Assembly: GCF_902499115.1 (NCBI RefSeq)
Contig: NZ_CABVPN010000033.1
Coordinates: 1 to 64,000 of the forward strand
DNA length: 64,000 nt
Direction: 5' to 3'
From: Burkholderia diffusa
GTDB lineage: Bacteria > Pseudomonadota > Gammaproteobacteria > Burkholderiales > Burkholderiaceae
Shown: positions 27,461-36,257 of the stretch, in pieces
How the letters are laid out: every line of letters starts with the position of its first letter
Position numbering within the stretch: the first letter of the stretch is position 1
The notes under the pieces: generated by a model
What the model saw: only the letters and a program-made list of their open reading frames with translations
Told to the model about the DNA's origin: nothing
Databases searched by the model: none
Made by a program: the position numbers and the translations under genes

Positions 27461-28138
27461 TCAGAAGAGATCGAGGATGCGCCAGCCGCGCGCGCTTGCA
27501 TGCGCACGCAACGTGTCGTCGGGGTTGGTCGCGATCGGGTCGGTGACTTTCTCGAGCAACGGGATGTCGTTGTGCGAGTCGCTGTAGAAGTAGCTGTGCT
27601 CGAAGTCGTTCCAGTGCTTGCCGAGCGACGCGAGCCATGCTTCGGTGCGCACGATCTTGCCTTCGCGATAGCTCGGCGTGCCGGTCGGCCGGCCCGTGTA
27701 CGGCGAATCGGGATGCCCGTCGGTCGTTTCGACCTCGCACGCGATCAGCGTGTCGACGCCGAACGCGGTCGCGATCGGACGCGTGATGAATTCGTTGGTG
27801 GCCGTCACGACGCAGCACAGGTCGCCGGCATCGAGGTGCTTGCGCACGAGTTCGAGCGCGGCGGGCGTCATCGCGGGGCGGATCACCTCGTGCATGTACT
27901 GCTCGTGCCATTCGGCGAGCTGCGCGCGCGAATACTTCGCGAGCGGCGTGAGCATCGCGCACAGGTACGCATGGATGTCGAGCTTGCCGGCCTTGTAGTC
28001 GGCGAAGAACTGATCGTTCTGACGCGAGAAGCTTTCCGCGTCGACGATGCCGAGCTTCACCATGAAGCGGCCCCATTCGTGGTCGCTATCGGTCGGGATC
28101 AGCGTGTGATCGAGGTCAAAGAGTGCCAGATTAGTCAT
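27461..28138 (-). CDS. HAD-superfamily phosphatase (HAD-IB, SerB/CicA-like)
   Basis: This 225-residue cytoplasmic protein is a haloacid-dehalogenase family phosphatase. Motif I is FDLDHTLIPTDSD with the nucleophile Asp at residue 8, motif II is VVTATNEFITRP, and motif III/IV is in FYSDSHNDIPLLEKV. The helical cap between motifs I and II (about 18–90) marks subfamily IB, as in phosphoserine phosphatase and related histidinol- or phospholipid-phosphatases. The physiological substrate cannot be told from sequence. It lies between hda and pcnB, 11 bases from hda and five bases from pcnB. Confidence 0.88.
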   Translation of the reverse strand: MTNLALFDLDHTLIPTDSDHEWGRFMVKLGIVDAESFSRQNDQFFADYKAGKLDIHAYLCAMLTPLAKYSRAQLAEWHEQYMHEVIRPAMTPAALELVRKHLDAGDLCCVVTATNEFITRPIATAFGVDTLIACEVETTDGHPDSPYTGRPTGTPSYREGKIVRTEAWLASLGKHWNDFEHSYFYSDSHNDIPLLEKVTDPIATNPDDTLRAHASARGWRILDLF

Positions 28139-28149
28139 GGATGCGCATT

Positions 28150-28893
28150 TTACTCGAAGCGGTTCGGGCCTGTGCCCGGCGGTGCGATGTCGTCGCCGGG
28201 GCGGGCCAGCATCCGGCGCAGCAGCGGCAGCGTGACGGCGCGCTTCTGCTCGAGCGAGAAGCGGTCGAGCGCGTCGAGCAGCGCCATCAGGCTCGGCATG
28301 TCGCGGCGGAAATGGGTCAGCAGGTAGGCGGCGATGTCGTCGGTGAGCGCGATCCCGCGCTCTTTCGCCGCGAGCTTCAGCACGGCGATCTTGCCGGCAT
28401 CGGACGGCGGCGACAGGTGAAACACGAGCCCCCAGCCGAGGCGGGTGCGCAGATCCTCGCGCACGTCGAGCGCGAGCGGCGCCGCCGGGCCTGCCGCGAC
28501 GAACGCGCTCGACGGGTGCGCGCGGACCTCGTTGAACAGGTTGAACAGCGCGACCTGCTGCGTGTCGCTCATCCGGTCGCAGTCGTCGATCGCGTAGATG
28601 CCGATGCGCGCGTCGAACGTGAACGCGCCGAGCGGGCTTTGCGGCGTCAGATAGCGCGCGTTGCCGTACGACGCGTCGCTCACGAGCGCCTGCAGCAGAT
28701 GGGTGCGGCCGCTGCCGGGCTCGCCCCAGATATAGAACGACCGGTCCGGCACGGGCCCCGCCGCGAGCGCGAGGTCGAGCTTCTGGAGCCGCGAGATGAG
28801 CTCGTCGTTCTCCTCATTCATGATGAAGTTGTCGAACGTGGCGGGCGGCGGCGTGCCGAGATCGAGCGTCAGTTGACGGGACACAACAGTCAC
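28150..28893 (-). CDS. hda: DnaA regulatory inactivator Hda (DnaA-like AAA+ protein)
   Basis: Hda works with the DNA-loaded sliding clamp to convert ATP-DnaA to ADP-DnaA and so limits replication initiation. The 247-residue product begins with the clamp-binding QLTLDLG segment (residues 6–12), then NEENDELISRLQKL, the P-loop-like IWGEPGSGRTHLLQALV, the IYAIDDCDRM Walker B region and a DnaA-type sensor region DVREDLRTRLGWGLVF. I chose the GTG at 28893 because it opens directly before the clamp motif; an ATG start would lie far upstream in unconserved sequence. It is first in a six-gene minus-strand run and divergent from purM. Confidence 0.9.
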   Translation of the reverse strand: MTVVSRQLTLDLGTPPPATFDNFIMNEENDELISRLQKLDLALAAGPVPDRSFYIWGEPGSGRTHLLQALVSDASYGNARYLTPQSPLGAFTFDARIGIYAIDDCDRMSDTQQVALFNLFNEVRAHPSSAFVAAGPAAPLALDVREDLRTRLGWGLVFHLSPPSDAGKIAVLKLAAKERGIALTDDIAAYLLTHFRRDMPSLMALLDALDRFSLEQKRAVTLPLLRRMLARPGDDIAPPGTGPNRFE

Positions 28894-29093
28894 AATGCGG
28901 GTCGGTTGATGAAACGCGCGCCGTACGCCGGGCGCGCGCGCGGGGCTGCTCCGGTGCCTGCACACGCGGCCGCACGCACGGCGGCGCGCGGGTTTCGGCG
29001 CGGCTCGCGTAGCGATGAAAACGGGGACGTGTCGAGCAAGATGCAATCCCTGACGATTCGGTGCTGGGAATTCCGGCCAACGGGCCGGCTTCG

Positions 29094-29112
29094 GGTAAAA
29101 TCGCATTTTACC
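29094..29112 (+). promoter_or_regulatory. purM promoter region with inverted repeat over the −10 box
   Basis: GGTAAAAT (29094–29101) and ATTTTACC (29105–29112) form a perfect eight-base inverted repeat with a three-base spacer. TAAAAT at 29096–29101 could be the −10 box, 30 bases before the purM ATG. An inverted repeat on the −10 box could be a repressor site. Confidence 0.45.
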
Positions 29113-29131
29113 GACCTTCTCGCATTCCCCC

Positions 29132-30187
29132 ATGAATCCTCCGAAATCCGCTCCCGACGCTCAGGGTCTGTCATACCGCGACGCAGGCGTCGACATCGAC
29201 GCAGGCGACGCGCTCATCGACAAGATCAAGCCTTTTGCGAAGAAAACCCTGCGCGACGGCGTGCTTGGCGGCATCGGCGGGTTCGGCGCGCTGTTCGAAG
29301 TGCCGAAGAAGTACAAGGAACCCGTGCTCGTGTCGGGCACCGACGGCGTGGGCACCAAGCTCAAGCTGGCCTTTCATCTGAACAAACACGACACCGTCGG
29401 CCAGGATCTGGTGGCGATGAGCGTGAACGACATCCTCGTGCAGGGTGCGGAGCCGCTGTTCTTCCTCGACTACTTCGCGTGCGGCAAGCTCGACGTCGAC
29501 ACGGCCGCAACGGTCGTCAAGGGCATCGCGCACGGCTGCGAACTGTCGGGCTGCGCGCTGATCGGCGGCGAGACGGCCGAAATGCCGGGCATGTACCCGG
29601 ACGGCGAATACGACCTGGCCGGTTTCGCGGTCGGCGCGGTCGAGAAGAGCAAGATCATCGACGGCAGCACGATCGCCGAAGGCGACGTGGTGCTCGGCCT
29701 TGCTTCGAGCGGCATCCACTCGAACGGCTTCTCGCTCGTGCGCAAGATCATCGAGCGCGCGAACCCCGACCTGTCGGCCGATTTCCACGGCCGCTCGCTG
29801 GCCGACACGCTGATGGCGCCCACGCGCATCTACGTGAAGCCGCTGCTCGCGCTGATGCAGAAGCTGCCGGTGAAGGGCATGGCCCACATCACGGGTGGCG
29901 GCCTCGTCGAGAACATTCCGCGCGTGCTGCGCGATGGCCTCACGGCCGAGCTCGACCAGAACGCGTGGCCGCTCCCGCCGCTGTTCAAGTGGCTGCAGGA
30001 GCACGGCGGCGTGGCCGACGCCGAAATGCACCGCGTGTTCAACTGCGGGATCGGGATGGCCGTGATCGTCGCGGCGGCCGATGCCGACGCGGCCATCGCC
30101 GACCTGACGGCCGCCGGCGAACAGGTGTGGAAGATCGGCACCGTGCGTGCGAGCCGCGAAGGCGAGGCGCAGACGGTCGTGGTCTGA
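29132..30187 (+). CDS. purM: Phosphoribosylformylglycinamidine cyclo-ligase
   Basis: PurM (AIR synthetase) closes the imidazole ring in purine synthesis using ATP. The 351-residue product shows YRDAGVDIDAGDALIDKIKP, LVSGTDGVGTKLKLAF, VAMSVNDILVQGAEPLFFLD and the GLASSGIHSNGFSLVRKI motif, all in the usual order. The ATG at 29132 fits, 20 bases after the promoter inverted repeat. It diverges from hda and is followed by a strong terminator. Confidence 0.97.
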   Translation: MNPPKSAPDAQGLSYRDAGVDIDAGDALIDKIKPFAKKTLRDGVLGGIGGFGALFEVPKKYKEPVLVSGTDGVGTKLKLAFHLNKHDTVGQDLVAMSVNDILVQGAEPLFFLDYFACGKLDVDTAATVVKGIAHGCELSGCALIGGETAEMPGMYPDGEYDLAGFAVGAVEKSKIIDGSTIAEGDVVLGLASSGIHSNGFSLVRKIIERANPDLSADFHGRSLADTLMAPTRIYVKPLLALMQKLPVKGMAHITGGGLVENIPRVLRDGLTAELDQNAWPLPPLFKWLQEHGGVADAEMHRVFNCGIGMAVIVAAADADAAIADLTAAGEQVWKIGTVRASREGEAQTVVV

Positions 30188-30213
30188 CGCACCGCACGCA
30201 AGATGCAGCAAGG

Positions 30214-30248
30214 AAAGCCGCCCGGAGTCGATCCGGGCGGCTTTTTTT
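30214..30248 (+). terminator. Rho-independent terminator after purM
   Basis: A 13-bp stem (30214–30226 with 30232–30244, core GCCGCCCGGA / TCCGGGCGGC) around a five-base loop runs into seven T residues. It ends purM transcription 27 bases past the stop codon. Confidence 0.85.
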
Positions 30249-30294
30249 CCGGCGTGGCCCGGCGTGTCGGCGGGCCGCCGAAGGGGCAACGACG

Positions 30295-30690
30295 ATGACC
30301 GAAGACGAACGCGCGATTCGCGATCTGGTGGAAACCTGGTTCGTGTCGAGCCGGCGCGGCGATCTGGCCACTGTGCTCGACCTGATCGCCGACGACGCGA
30401 TTTTCATGGTGGCCGGCAAGCCGCCGTTCGACAAGGCGGCGTTCGCGGCCGCGTCGCGCGACGCAAATGCGGCGGCTGGCAATGGGCCGAAAGTCGACGG
30501 CCGTTATCGGATCGACGAACTTCGCGTGATGGGCGACTGGGCGTACATGCGTAATTTCATCGAGATCGATGTGACGCAGCCGGGCGGTGATGCCGTGCGC
30601 CGCTCCGGCCATACACTGACGATCTTCCGCAAGTCGGATGGCCGATGGCAGCTCGCGCGGGACGCGAATCTCGTCATGCTCGCGCACTGA
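30295..30690 (+). CDS. SnoaL/NTF2-like protein (DUF4440 or SgcJ type)
   Basis: This 131-residue protein has the cone-shaped NTF2-like fold pattern: an N-terminal helix (DERAIRDLVETWFVSSRRGD), a conserved LDLIADDAIFMVAGKPPFDK loop, and beta strands ending in DGRWQLARDANLV. Members of the family are small cytoplasmic proteins used as hydrolases, isomerases or ligand carriers; no activity can be assigned here. An AGGGGC-like ribosome-binding site precedes the ATG at 30295. It stands alone between purM's terminator and the convergent miaA. Confidence 0.8.
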   Translation: MTEDERAIRDLVETWFVSSRRGDLATVLDLIADDAIFMVAGKPPFDKAAFAAASRDANAAAGNGPKVDGRYRIDELRVMGDWAYMRNFIEIDVTQPGGDAVRRSGHTLTIFRKSDGRWQLARDANLVMLAH

Positions 30691-30745
30691 GCGGGGCAGG
30701 GGCATCACGCGTGTGCAGCGGGCGATGCGCGCCGATCCGGCCCCG

Positions 30746-31723
30746 TTAGTGATCCTCGATACGGCCGTCCAGCACGCGTTCAAGCGCGTCAACCGCCTGG
30801 TCGGTCGAATCCGGCGCGACGCAGTCGACGACGATCCGCTCGGGCATCGCGCGCAGCCATGTGATCTGCCGTTTGCACAGCTGGCGCGTCGCGAAGATAC
30901 CTTTGTCGCGCATGGTCCGGTAGTCGGTGTCGCCGTCGAGGAACTCCCATGCCTGCCGGTAGCCGACGCAGCGCATCGACGGCAGGCCGAGATGCAGATC
31001 CTCGCGGCGGCGCAGCCGTTCGACTTCGTCGATGAAGCCCGCGTCGAGCATCGCGTCGAAGCGTTGCTCGATGCGCGCGTGCAGCACCGCGCGGTCCGAC
31101 GGCTCGAGCGCCACCGGCACGAAGCGGTACGCGGCGGCCGCATCGTCCGCTCGCCGCGGCGCGGCGAGCAGCGCCGACATCGGCTGCCCGCTCAGCAGGA
31201 ACACTTCGAGCGCGCGCTGGATCCGCTGCGAATCGTTCGGGGCGAGCCGCGCGGCCGTCGCGGGGTCGACCTGCGCGAGCCGCGCATGGAGTGCCGGCCA
31301 GCCGTCGCGCGCGGCGTCGGCATCGAGCTCCGCGCGCACGGCCGGATCGGCCGTCGGCAGGTCGTTGAGGCCCTGCGTCAGCGCCTTGTAGTACAGCATC
31401 GTGCCGCCCGCGAGCAGCGGCGTGCGGCCGCGCGCGACGATCTCGCCGATCACGCGCAGCGCGTCCGCGCGGAATTCGGCCGCCGAATAGGCGTCGGCCG
31501 GGTCGATGATGTCGATCAGGTGGTGCGGCACGCTCGCGCGCTCGTCGCGCGTCGGTTTCGCGGTGCCGATATCCATGTCGCGGTAGACGAGCGCCGAATC
31601 GACGCTGACGATCTCGATCGGACGGCGCGCGGCGAGCGCCAGCGCCGCGGCCGTCTTGCCCGAAGCAGTGGGGCCGAGCAGGCAGGCGATCGTCGTCGGA
31701 CGAGACTGCGGTGAAGCGCTCAT
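30746..31723 (-). CDS. miaA: tRNA dimethylallyltransferase
   Basis: MiaA prenylates A37 of tRNAs that read codons starting with U. The 325-residue product has the P-loop LLGPTASGKTAAALALA, the DSALVYRDMDIGTAKP motif, HHLIDIIDPADAYSAAEF, and the AGGTMLYYKAL segment. The ATG at 31723 overlaps the mutL stop codon (ATGA), so the two are translationally coupled in the order mutL–miaA, a very common bacterial arrangement. Confidence 0.96.
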   Translation of the reverse strand: MSASPQSRPTTIACLLGPTASGKTAAALALAARRPIEIVSVDSALVYRDMDIGTAKPTRDERASVPHHLIDIIDPADAYSAAEFRADALRVIGEIVARGRTPLLAGGTMLYYKALTQGLNDLPTADPAVRAELDADAARDGWPALHARLAQVDPATAARLAPNDSQRIQRALEVFLLSGQPMSALLAAPRRADDAAAAYRFVPVALEPSDRAVLHARIEQRFDAMLDAGFIDEVERLRRREDLHLGLPSMRCVGYRQAWEFLDGDTDYRTMRDKGIFATRQLCKRQITWLRAMPERIVVDCVAPDSTDQAVDALERVLDGRIEDH

Positions 31724-33708
31724 TGGCCGCGCATGAAGAGACGGTCGAGATCGTTCAGCGTGAGCTGATACCACGTCGGCCGGCCGTGATTGCACTGGTC
31801 CGCGCGTTCGGTCGCCTCCATCTGGCGCAGCAGCGCGTTCATCTCGTCGAGCGTCAGGCGCCGGTTCGCGCGCACTGCGTGGTGACATGCGAGCGTGCCG
31901 AGCAGCTCGTGCTGGCGCTCGGTGAGCACGCGTGAACCGCCGAACGCATGCAGGTCGGCGAGCACCGCGCGCGCGAGCGACTGCAAATCAGCGTCCTTCA
32001 GCAGCGCGGGCACCGCGCGGACCGCAAGCGTCGTCGGCGACAGCACCGCGAGGTCGAAGCCGAGCGATTCGAGCGTGTCGCGTTCTTCCTCGACCGTGCC
32101 GATCTCGACCGGCGTCGCCGTCATCGATATCGGCAGCAGCAGCGACTGCACCGCGACCGTGCGGTCGGCGAGCGCGTTCTTGAACTGTTCGTAGAGGATC
32201 CGTTCGTGCGCCGCGTGCATGTCGACGATCACGAGGCCGTGCGCATTCTGCGCGAGCACGTAGATCCCGTGAATCTGGCCGAGTGCGAAGCCGAGCGGCT
32301 GCTCGCCGTGTACGGTGGCGGCAAGCGGCGACGCGGCGAAGCCCGGCAGCGGCGCGGCTGGCGCATCGACCGCATCCGCCGAATCGCGCGCGATGATCGT
32401 CGTGCCATCCGGTGTGCCCGCGCTCGTGTCCTTGCGGCCGAACAGCGCGTCGTAGAGCGCGAGCGGTTGCGCGACCGGCAGTGTGCCCTGCGTCATGCGT
32501 GCCTGGCGCATCCACGTGTTGCCCGACGACGATGACGGCGACGAGAAGCCGCTGCCGCCCGTGCCGGTGGCCGCGCCCTGGCCGAGTGGCGTATTCAGGA
32601 ACGACGCGGGGCCGCTCGGCGCCGGAGAGAGTTGCGCGGCATGGCCGCCCGCGGTGGTTTCCGGCGACGCGCCCGCGTGGCGCGCGAGTGCGCGCTGCAC
32701 CGCGTGGAACACGTACTGGTGGATCGAACGCGAATCGCGGAACCGCACCTCGATCTTCGATGGGTGCACGTTCACGTCGACCGATTCCGGCGGCAGGTCG
32801 AGGAACAGCACGTACGATGGGTAGCGGTCGCCGTGGAGGACGTCCTCGTACGCCGCGCGCACCGCATGCGTGAGCAGCTTGTCGCGCACGAAGCGGCCGT
32901 TGACGAAGAAGTATTGCTGGTCGGCGCGGCCGCGGCTCGCGGTCGGCAGGCCCGCGCAGCCGTAGACGGCGAGCGGCCCGGCCTGCTCGTCGAGCGGCAG
33001 GTGCGCGGTGGCGAAGCCGTCGCCGAGAATCTTCGCGACACGCTGCGCGGGCTCGGTCGCGTTCCAGTGCTCGACGGCCTTGCCGTTGTGCAGCACCGAG
33101 ATCGCGACGTCCGGCCGCGCGAGTGCCGCGCGGCGGATCATTTCGAGGCAGTGGCCGAATTCGGTCTGCTCGCTTTTCAGGAACTTGCGGCGCGCGGGCG
33201 TGTTGATGTACAGCTCGCGCACCTCGATCGTCGTGCCGACCGCGCCGGCGGCCGGCGACAGCGCGCCCGTGGTCGCGTCGATCTTCGTCGCATGCGCGAC
33301 GTCGGCCGTGCGGCTCGTGATCGACATCTCGGCGACCGACGCGATCGACGCGAGGGCTTCGCCGCGAAAACCCAGCGTCGCGACCGCCTCCAGCTCCTCG
33401 AGCGAGCGGATCTTGCTCGTCGCGTGACGCATCAGCGCGAGCGGCAGTTCGGCGGGCGGGATTCCGCAGCCGTCGTCGGTGATCGAGATGCGCTTGACGC
33501 CGCCTTCCTCGAGCACGATGCGCAGCGTCGTCGCACCGGCGTCCATCGCGTTCTCGAGCAATTCCTTGACGACCGACGCCGGGCGTTCGACGACCTCGCC
33601 GGCAGCGATCTGGCTGATCAACTGGTCGGGCAGGGGCTGGATCGCGCGCAGCGGGCGCGGAGCAGGGGCGGGCGCGGCGCCCGCGGCCGTTTCGGTGATT
33701 TCGGACAT
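31720..33708 (-). CDS. mutL: DNA mismatch repair protein MutL
   Basis: MutL couples mismatch recognition by MutS to downstream repair. The 662-residue product has the GHKL ATPase domain with IAAGEVVERPASVVKELLEN, DDGCGIPPAELPLAL, TLGFRGEALASIASV and the second-domain NVHPSKIEVRF. A proline-, serine- and glycine-rich linker (about 350–450) precedes the C-terminal dimerisation domain. The family Asp is in ENAMDAGA, where many homologues have ENSLDAGA. The ATG at 33708 is preferred to one 60 bases upstream because the extra residues are unconserved. It overlaps miaA by four bases. Confidence 0.95.
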   Translation of the reverse strand: MSEITETAAGAAPAPAPRPLRAIQPLPDQLISQIAAGEVVERPASVVKELLENAMDAGATTLRIVLEEGGVKRISITDDGCGIPPAELPLALMRHATSKIRSLEELEAVATLGFRGEALASIASVAEMSITSRTADVAHATKIDATTGALSPAAGAVGTTIEVRELYINTPARRKFLKSEQTEFGHCLEMIRRAALARPDVAISVLHNGKAVEHWNATEPAQRVAKILGDGFATAHLPLDEQAGPLAVYGCAGLPTASRGRADQQYFFVNGRFVRDKLLTHAVRAAYEDVLHGDRYPSYVLFLDLPPESVDVNVHPSKIEVRFRDSRSIHQYVFHAVQRALARHAGASPETTAGGHAAQLSPAPSGPASFLNTPLGQGAATGTGGSGFSSPSSSSGNTWMRQARMTQGTLPVAQPLALYDALFGRKDTSAGTPDGTTIIARDSADAVDAPAAPLPGFAASPLAATVHGEQPLGFALGQIHGIYVLAQNAHGLVIVDMHAAHERILYEQFKNALADRTVAVQSLLLPISMTATPVEIGTVEEERDTLESLGFDLAVLSPTTLAVRAVPALLKDADLQSLARAVLADLHAFGGSRVLTERQHELLGTLACHHAVRANRRLTLDEMNALLRQMEATERADQCNHGRPTWYQLTLNDLDRLFMRGQ

Positions 33709-33879
33709 GGCCGAATTATAGCGAGGCGGCGGTGGCGTGCCGGGGCGGTGCCGGTTACGTTTTTTCACGGAGCCTTAAGGTAGTTTCGGTATGATGGCTC
33801 CGTTCCGCGTGCCGCCTTGTCCGGCGGGCACTTCTGCCTTTTCGGCCGTTCCGGCCCTTTCGCCTTCGAGGAATCGCAT

Positions 33880-34563
33880 TTGGATACGCTGCTTCATTTC
33901 GTCAACCTGGTCCTGCATATCGACGCGTTCCTCGGCGACTTCATCCGGCAGTACGGTGCGTGGGTGTACCTGGTGCTGTTCCTGATCGTGTTCTGCGAGA
34001 CCGGGCTCGTCGTGCTGCCGTTCCTGCCCGGCGATTCCCTGCTGTTCATCGGCGGCGCGTTCGCGGCGACGGGCGACATGAACCTTGGTGCGCTGATCGT
34101 GCTGCTGCTGGTCGCGGCGATTGCCGGCAATACCGTGAACTACCTGATCGGCCGCTGGATCGGGCCGAAGGTGTTCAATACGCATATTCCGGTGCTCGAG
34201 CGCTTCCTCGATCGCGCGGCGCTGCAGAAGACCCACACGTTCTACGACAAGCACGGCGGCAAGACGATCGTGCTCGCGCGCTTCATCCCGGTCGTGCGCA
34301 CGTTCGCGCCGTTCGTCGCCGGCGCGTCGTCGATGAGCGTCACGCGCTTCCAGCTGTTCAACGTGATCGGCGCGCTGGTCTGGGTGCTGCTGCTGGTGCT
34401 GCTCGGCTACTTCTTCGGCAATATTCCGTTCATCCGCCAGTATCTGAACGTGATCGTGCTGGCGGGGATCGGTGCGGCGATCGTGCCGGTTGCGCTGGGC
34501 GCGCTGTGGAAGCTGGTGCGCGGGCGGCGGTCGGGCAGTACGCCGAACACCGGCGGTCACTGA
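33880..34563 (+). CDS. DedA family integral membrane protein
   Basis: DedA proteins are inner-membrane proteins of the SNARE-associated (VTT) family that support membrane homeostasis and, in some cases, undecaprenyl phosphate recycling. The 227-residue product has several hydrophobic segments and the family motifs ETGLVVLPFLPGDSLLFIGG and the GGKTIVLARFIPVVRTFAP motif with its essential arginines, then AGNTVNYLIGRWIG. I chose the TTG at 33880 because GAGGA lies seven bases upstream and the protein then starts MDTLLHFVNLVLHID; an upstream ATG at 33817 would add an unconserved stretch. In Burkholderia, DedA members are linked to cationic peptide resistance. Confidence 0.88.
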   Translation: MDTLLHFVNLVLHIDAFLGDFIRQYGAWVYLVLFLIVFCETGLVVLPFLPGDSLLFIGGAFAATGDMNLGALIVLLLVAAIAGNTVNYLIGRWIGPKVFNTHIPVLERFLDRAALQKTHTFYDKHGGKTIVLARFIPVVRTFAPFVAGASSMSVTRFQLFNVIGALVWVLLLVLLGYFFGNIPFIRQYLNVIVLAGIGAAIVPVALGALWKLVRGRRSGSTPNTGGH

Positions 34564-34590
34564 GCCGCACGTGTTCCCTTCGGCGCAATA

Positions 34591-34621
34591 AAAAAGCGTG
34601 GCGGCTGCCACGCTTTTTTTT
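34591..34621. terminator. Bidirectional terminator between dedA and mscS
   Basis: A GC stem GCGTGGC / GCCACGC with flanking runs of A and T (34591–34621) can act for both convergent genes. The T-run on the plus strand is eight bases long. Confidence 0.85.
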
Positions 34622-34729
34622 CGTCCGTGCGGTCCGACCGATTGCCGATTTGCGGTATCGGCCGACCCGGCTGCTCGACGCCGGCTGCTTCAGTCAGAAT
34701 TCCGCGGACCGACGGGCGACACCGTTGCG

Positions 34730-35542
34730 TCAGGTCGTGCGATGCAAGATCGGTGTTTCGGGCGTCGGGTATTGCGCGTCGCGGAACGTCTCGAGGATCA
34801 CGCGATTGGTATCGCAGTACACCTGCCAGTAGTTCCCCGGCTGCGTCGACGGACGCACGAACAGCAGCGGGCCTTCCGGCGTGAACTGCAGCACGCCGAC
34901 GTCCGGCGCCGGATCGGGCAGCACGTTCGGGATCTGCTGGATCCGTGACTTCAGGCGGTTGATTGCATCGACCGCGTCCACGCTGTTCGCAATCTTGGCG
35001 GTCAGGTCGACGCGGCGATGCGGCGTCGCGCTGTAGTTCGCGATGTTGTCCGAGAAGATCTTGTTGTTGCCGACGATCGTCACGATGTTGTCGGCGGTGA
35101 TGATCGTCGTGCCGAACAGACCGAGTTCCTTCACCGTGCCGGTGACGCCGCCCGCGCTGATCACGTCGCCGATCTTGAACGGACGCAGCACCTGCATGAA
35201 CACGCCGGCGGCGAAGTGGGCGAGCAGGCCGCCCCAGGCGGTGCCGATCGCGAGGCCGAGGCCGGCGAGCAGCGCGGCGAACGACGTGGTCTGCACGCCG
35301 AAGATCTGCAGGATCGCGAGGATCAGCAGGATCGTCAGCAGCACGCCGACCACGGAGGTCAGGTAGTCGGTGAGCGTCGGGTCGACCTTGCCGCTGCGGC
35401 GCACGACCTTGCCGAGCAGGCGCGTGGCGATGCGGATCGCCCAGCGACCGACGAACCACAACACGATCGCGGCGAGGAGATTCAGGCCAAAGTCGAGGCC
35501 GCGGGTCATCAGGAATTGCTGGGCGGATTCCAAGTTCAGCAT
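34730..35542 (-). CDS. mscS: Small-conductance mechanosensitive channel, MscS family
   Basis: MscS-type channels open under osmotic downshock. The 270-residue product has N-terminal transmembrane helices, including a pore helix rich in Gly and Ala (SFAALLAGLGLAIGTAWGGL) and the beta domain signature PFKIGDVISAGGVTGTV, followed by VTIVGNNKIFSDNIANYS. The length matches the compact MscS class. It is transcribed toward dedA and away from the capsule locus, so its promoter must sit in the roughly 715-base intergenic region. Confidence 0.92.
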   Translation of the reverse strand: MLNLESAQQFLMTRGLDFGLNLLAAIVLWFVGRWAIRIATRLLGKVVRRSGKVDPTLTDYLTSVVGVLLTILLILAILQIFGVQTTSFAALLAGLGLAIGTAWGGLLAHFAAGVFMQVLRPFKIGDVISAGGVTGTVKELGLFGTTIITADNIVTIVGNNKIFSDNIANYSATPHRRVDLTAKIANSVDAVDAINRLKSRIQQIPNVLPDPAPDVGVLQFTPEGPLLFVRPSTQPGNYWQVYCDTNRVILETFRDAQYPTPETPILHRTT

Positions 35543-36257
35543 CAGGGCTCCAAGGCGGGTTTAAAGAATGGCGTGCGGCCGATATTCGTCGCACGGTTAT
35601 AACCGACCTGTGAGGCCGAGACAACCACCGCGCCTGCTTGGACGCCAGTATCGAGCACGTTTCAATCGGCGCGACGCATGCCGTTTGCCGCGACACGAAC
35701 ATTGTTAAATCCGGAGTGCAATCCGAGTCGATTACCGCTTATTACCACGGGATCGCGGATGCGGACTGATCCTGTAGTTTTCGGACTGAATTCGGACGCG
35801 TCCGACTTCCATGCGATAATGCCGGCGTTTAGGAGATCTCGCGCTGTAAGTTGAGAGAGCCTAAGCAGACAGTGCGATTGATTGAGAAGGATCGATCACC
35901 CCGATAACAGGCGCAGACAGCCGGCTGGCAAGGCCGGACGCGTTTTTCAGGCGCGCCGTTGTTTTGGTTATTTCCCGTGGTTTTCTGAAGTTCGTTTGCC
36001 ATCGAGCCTGTATCCGTGGCGGAAATTGACATGCAGTCACAATTTCGTCTGCTGTCACAGAGAGGGGATTTGTTGCTTTTTCGGTCGCCAATGGCCGAAA
36101 GAATGCAAATTTAAGTGAAGAATTTTTGAGAGGTCGATGGCCTGATCGAGCTAATCGACTGATGAAAGAGCGACCGGGTGTTCGGGGGATGCGTTGATTG
36201 AGCGCCCGGGAAATGACGCTGGCAAATCAATAGTAAAAAGTCTTGGCCTCAAGATCC
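35543..36257 (+). other. Leader/intergenic region upstream of the capsule operon
   Basis: About 715 bases separate the divergent mscS and capsule genes. No protein frame here is convincing. It holds a palindromic promoter candidate at 35791–35820, a short GC hairpin (CCGGC 35921–35925 with GCCGG 35933–35937, followed by a T run at 35942–35946) and a lone TTGACA at 36026 without a matching −10 box. The sequence becomes A/T-richer from about 35950. The transcript would have an untranslated leader of several hundred bases, as is common for capsule operons. No ops/JUMPstart element (GGCGGTAGC) was found. Confidence 0.5.
35791..35820 (+). promoter_or_regulatory. Promoter candidate with 14-bp palindrome at −35
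   Basis: TTCGGA (35791–35796), an 18-base spacer and GATAAT (35815–35820) resemble a sigma-70 promoter. The perfect palindrome TCGGACGCGTCCGA (35792–35805) covers the −35 region, and another TCGGAC lies just upstream at 35781. This could be the capsule operon promoter with an operator on it; the distance to the first gene would then be about 430 bases. Confidence 0.4.

Noticed and set aside
28141..30690. An 849-codon plus-strand frame across hda, purM and the SnoaL-like gene
   Set aside because: It changes character along its length, and only its last 131 codons (30295–30690) look like a real protein.
35543..36257. ops/JUMPstart element or a leader peptide gene ahead of the capsule operon
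   Set aside because: No GGCGGTAGC core was found, and the 78-codon frame at 35882–36118 has no plausible composition or start site.
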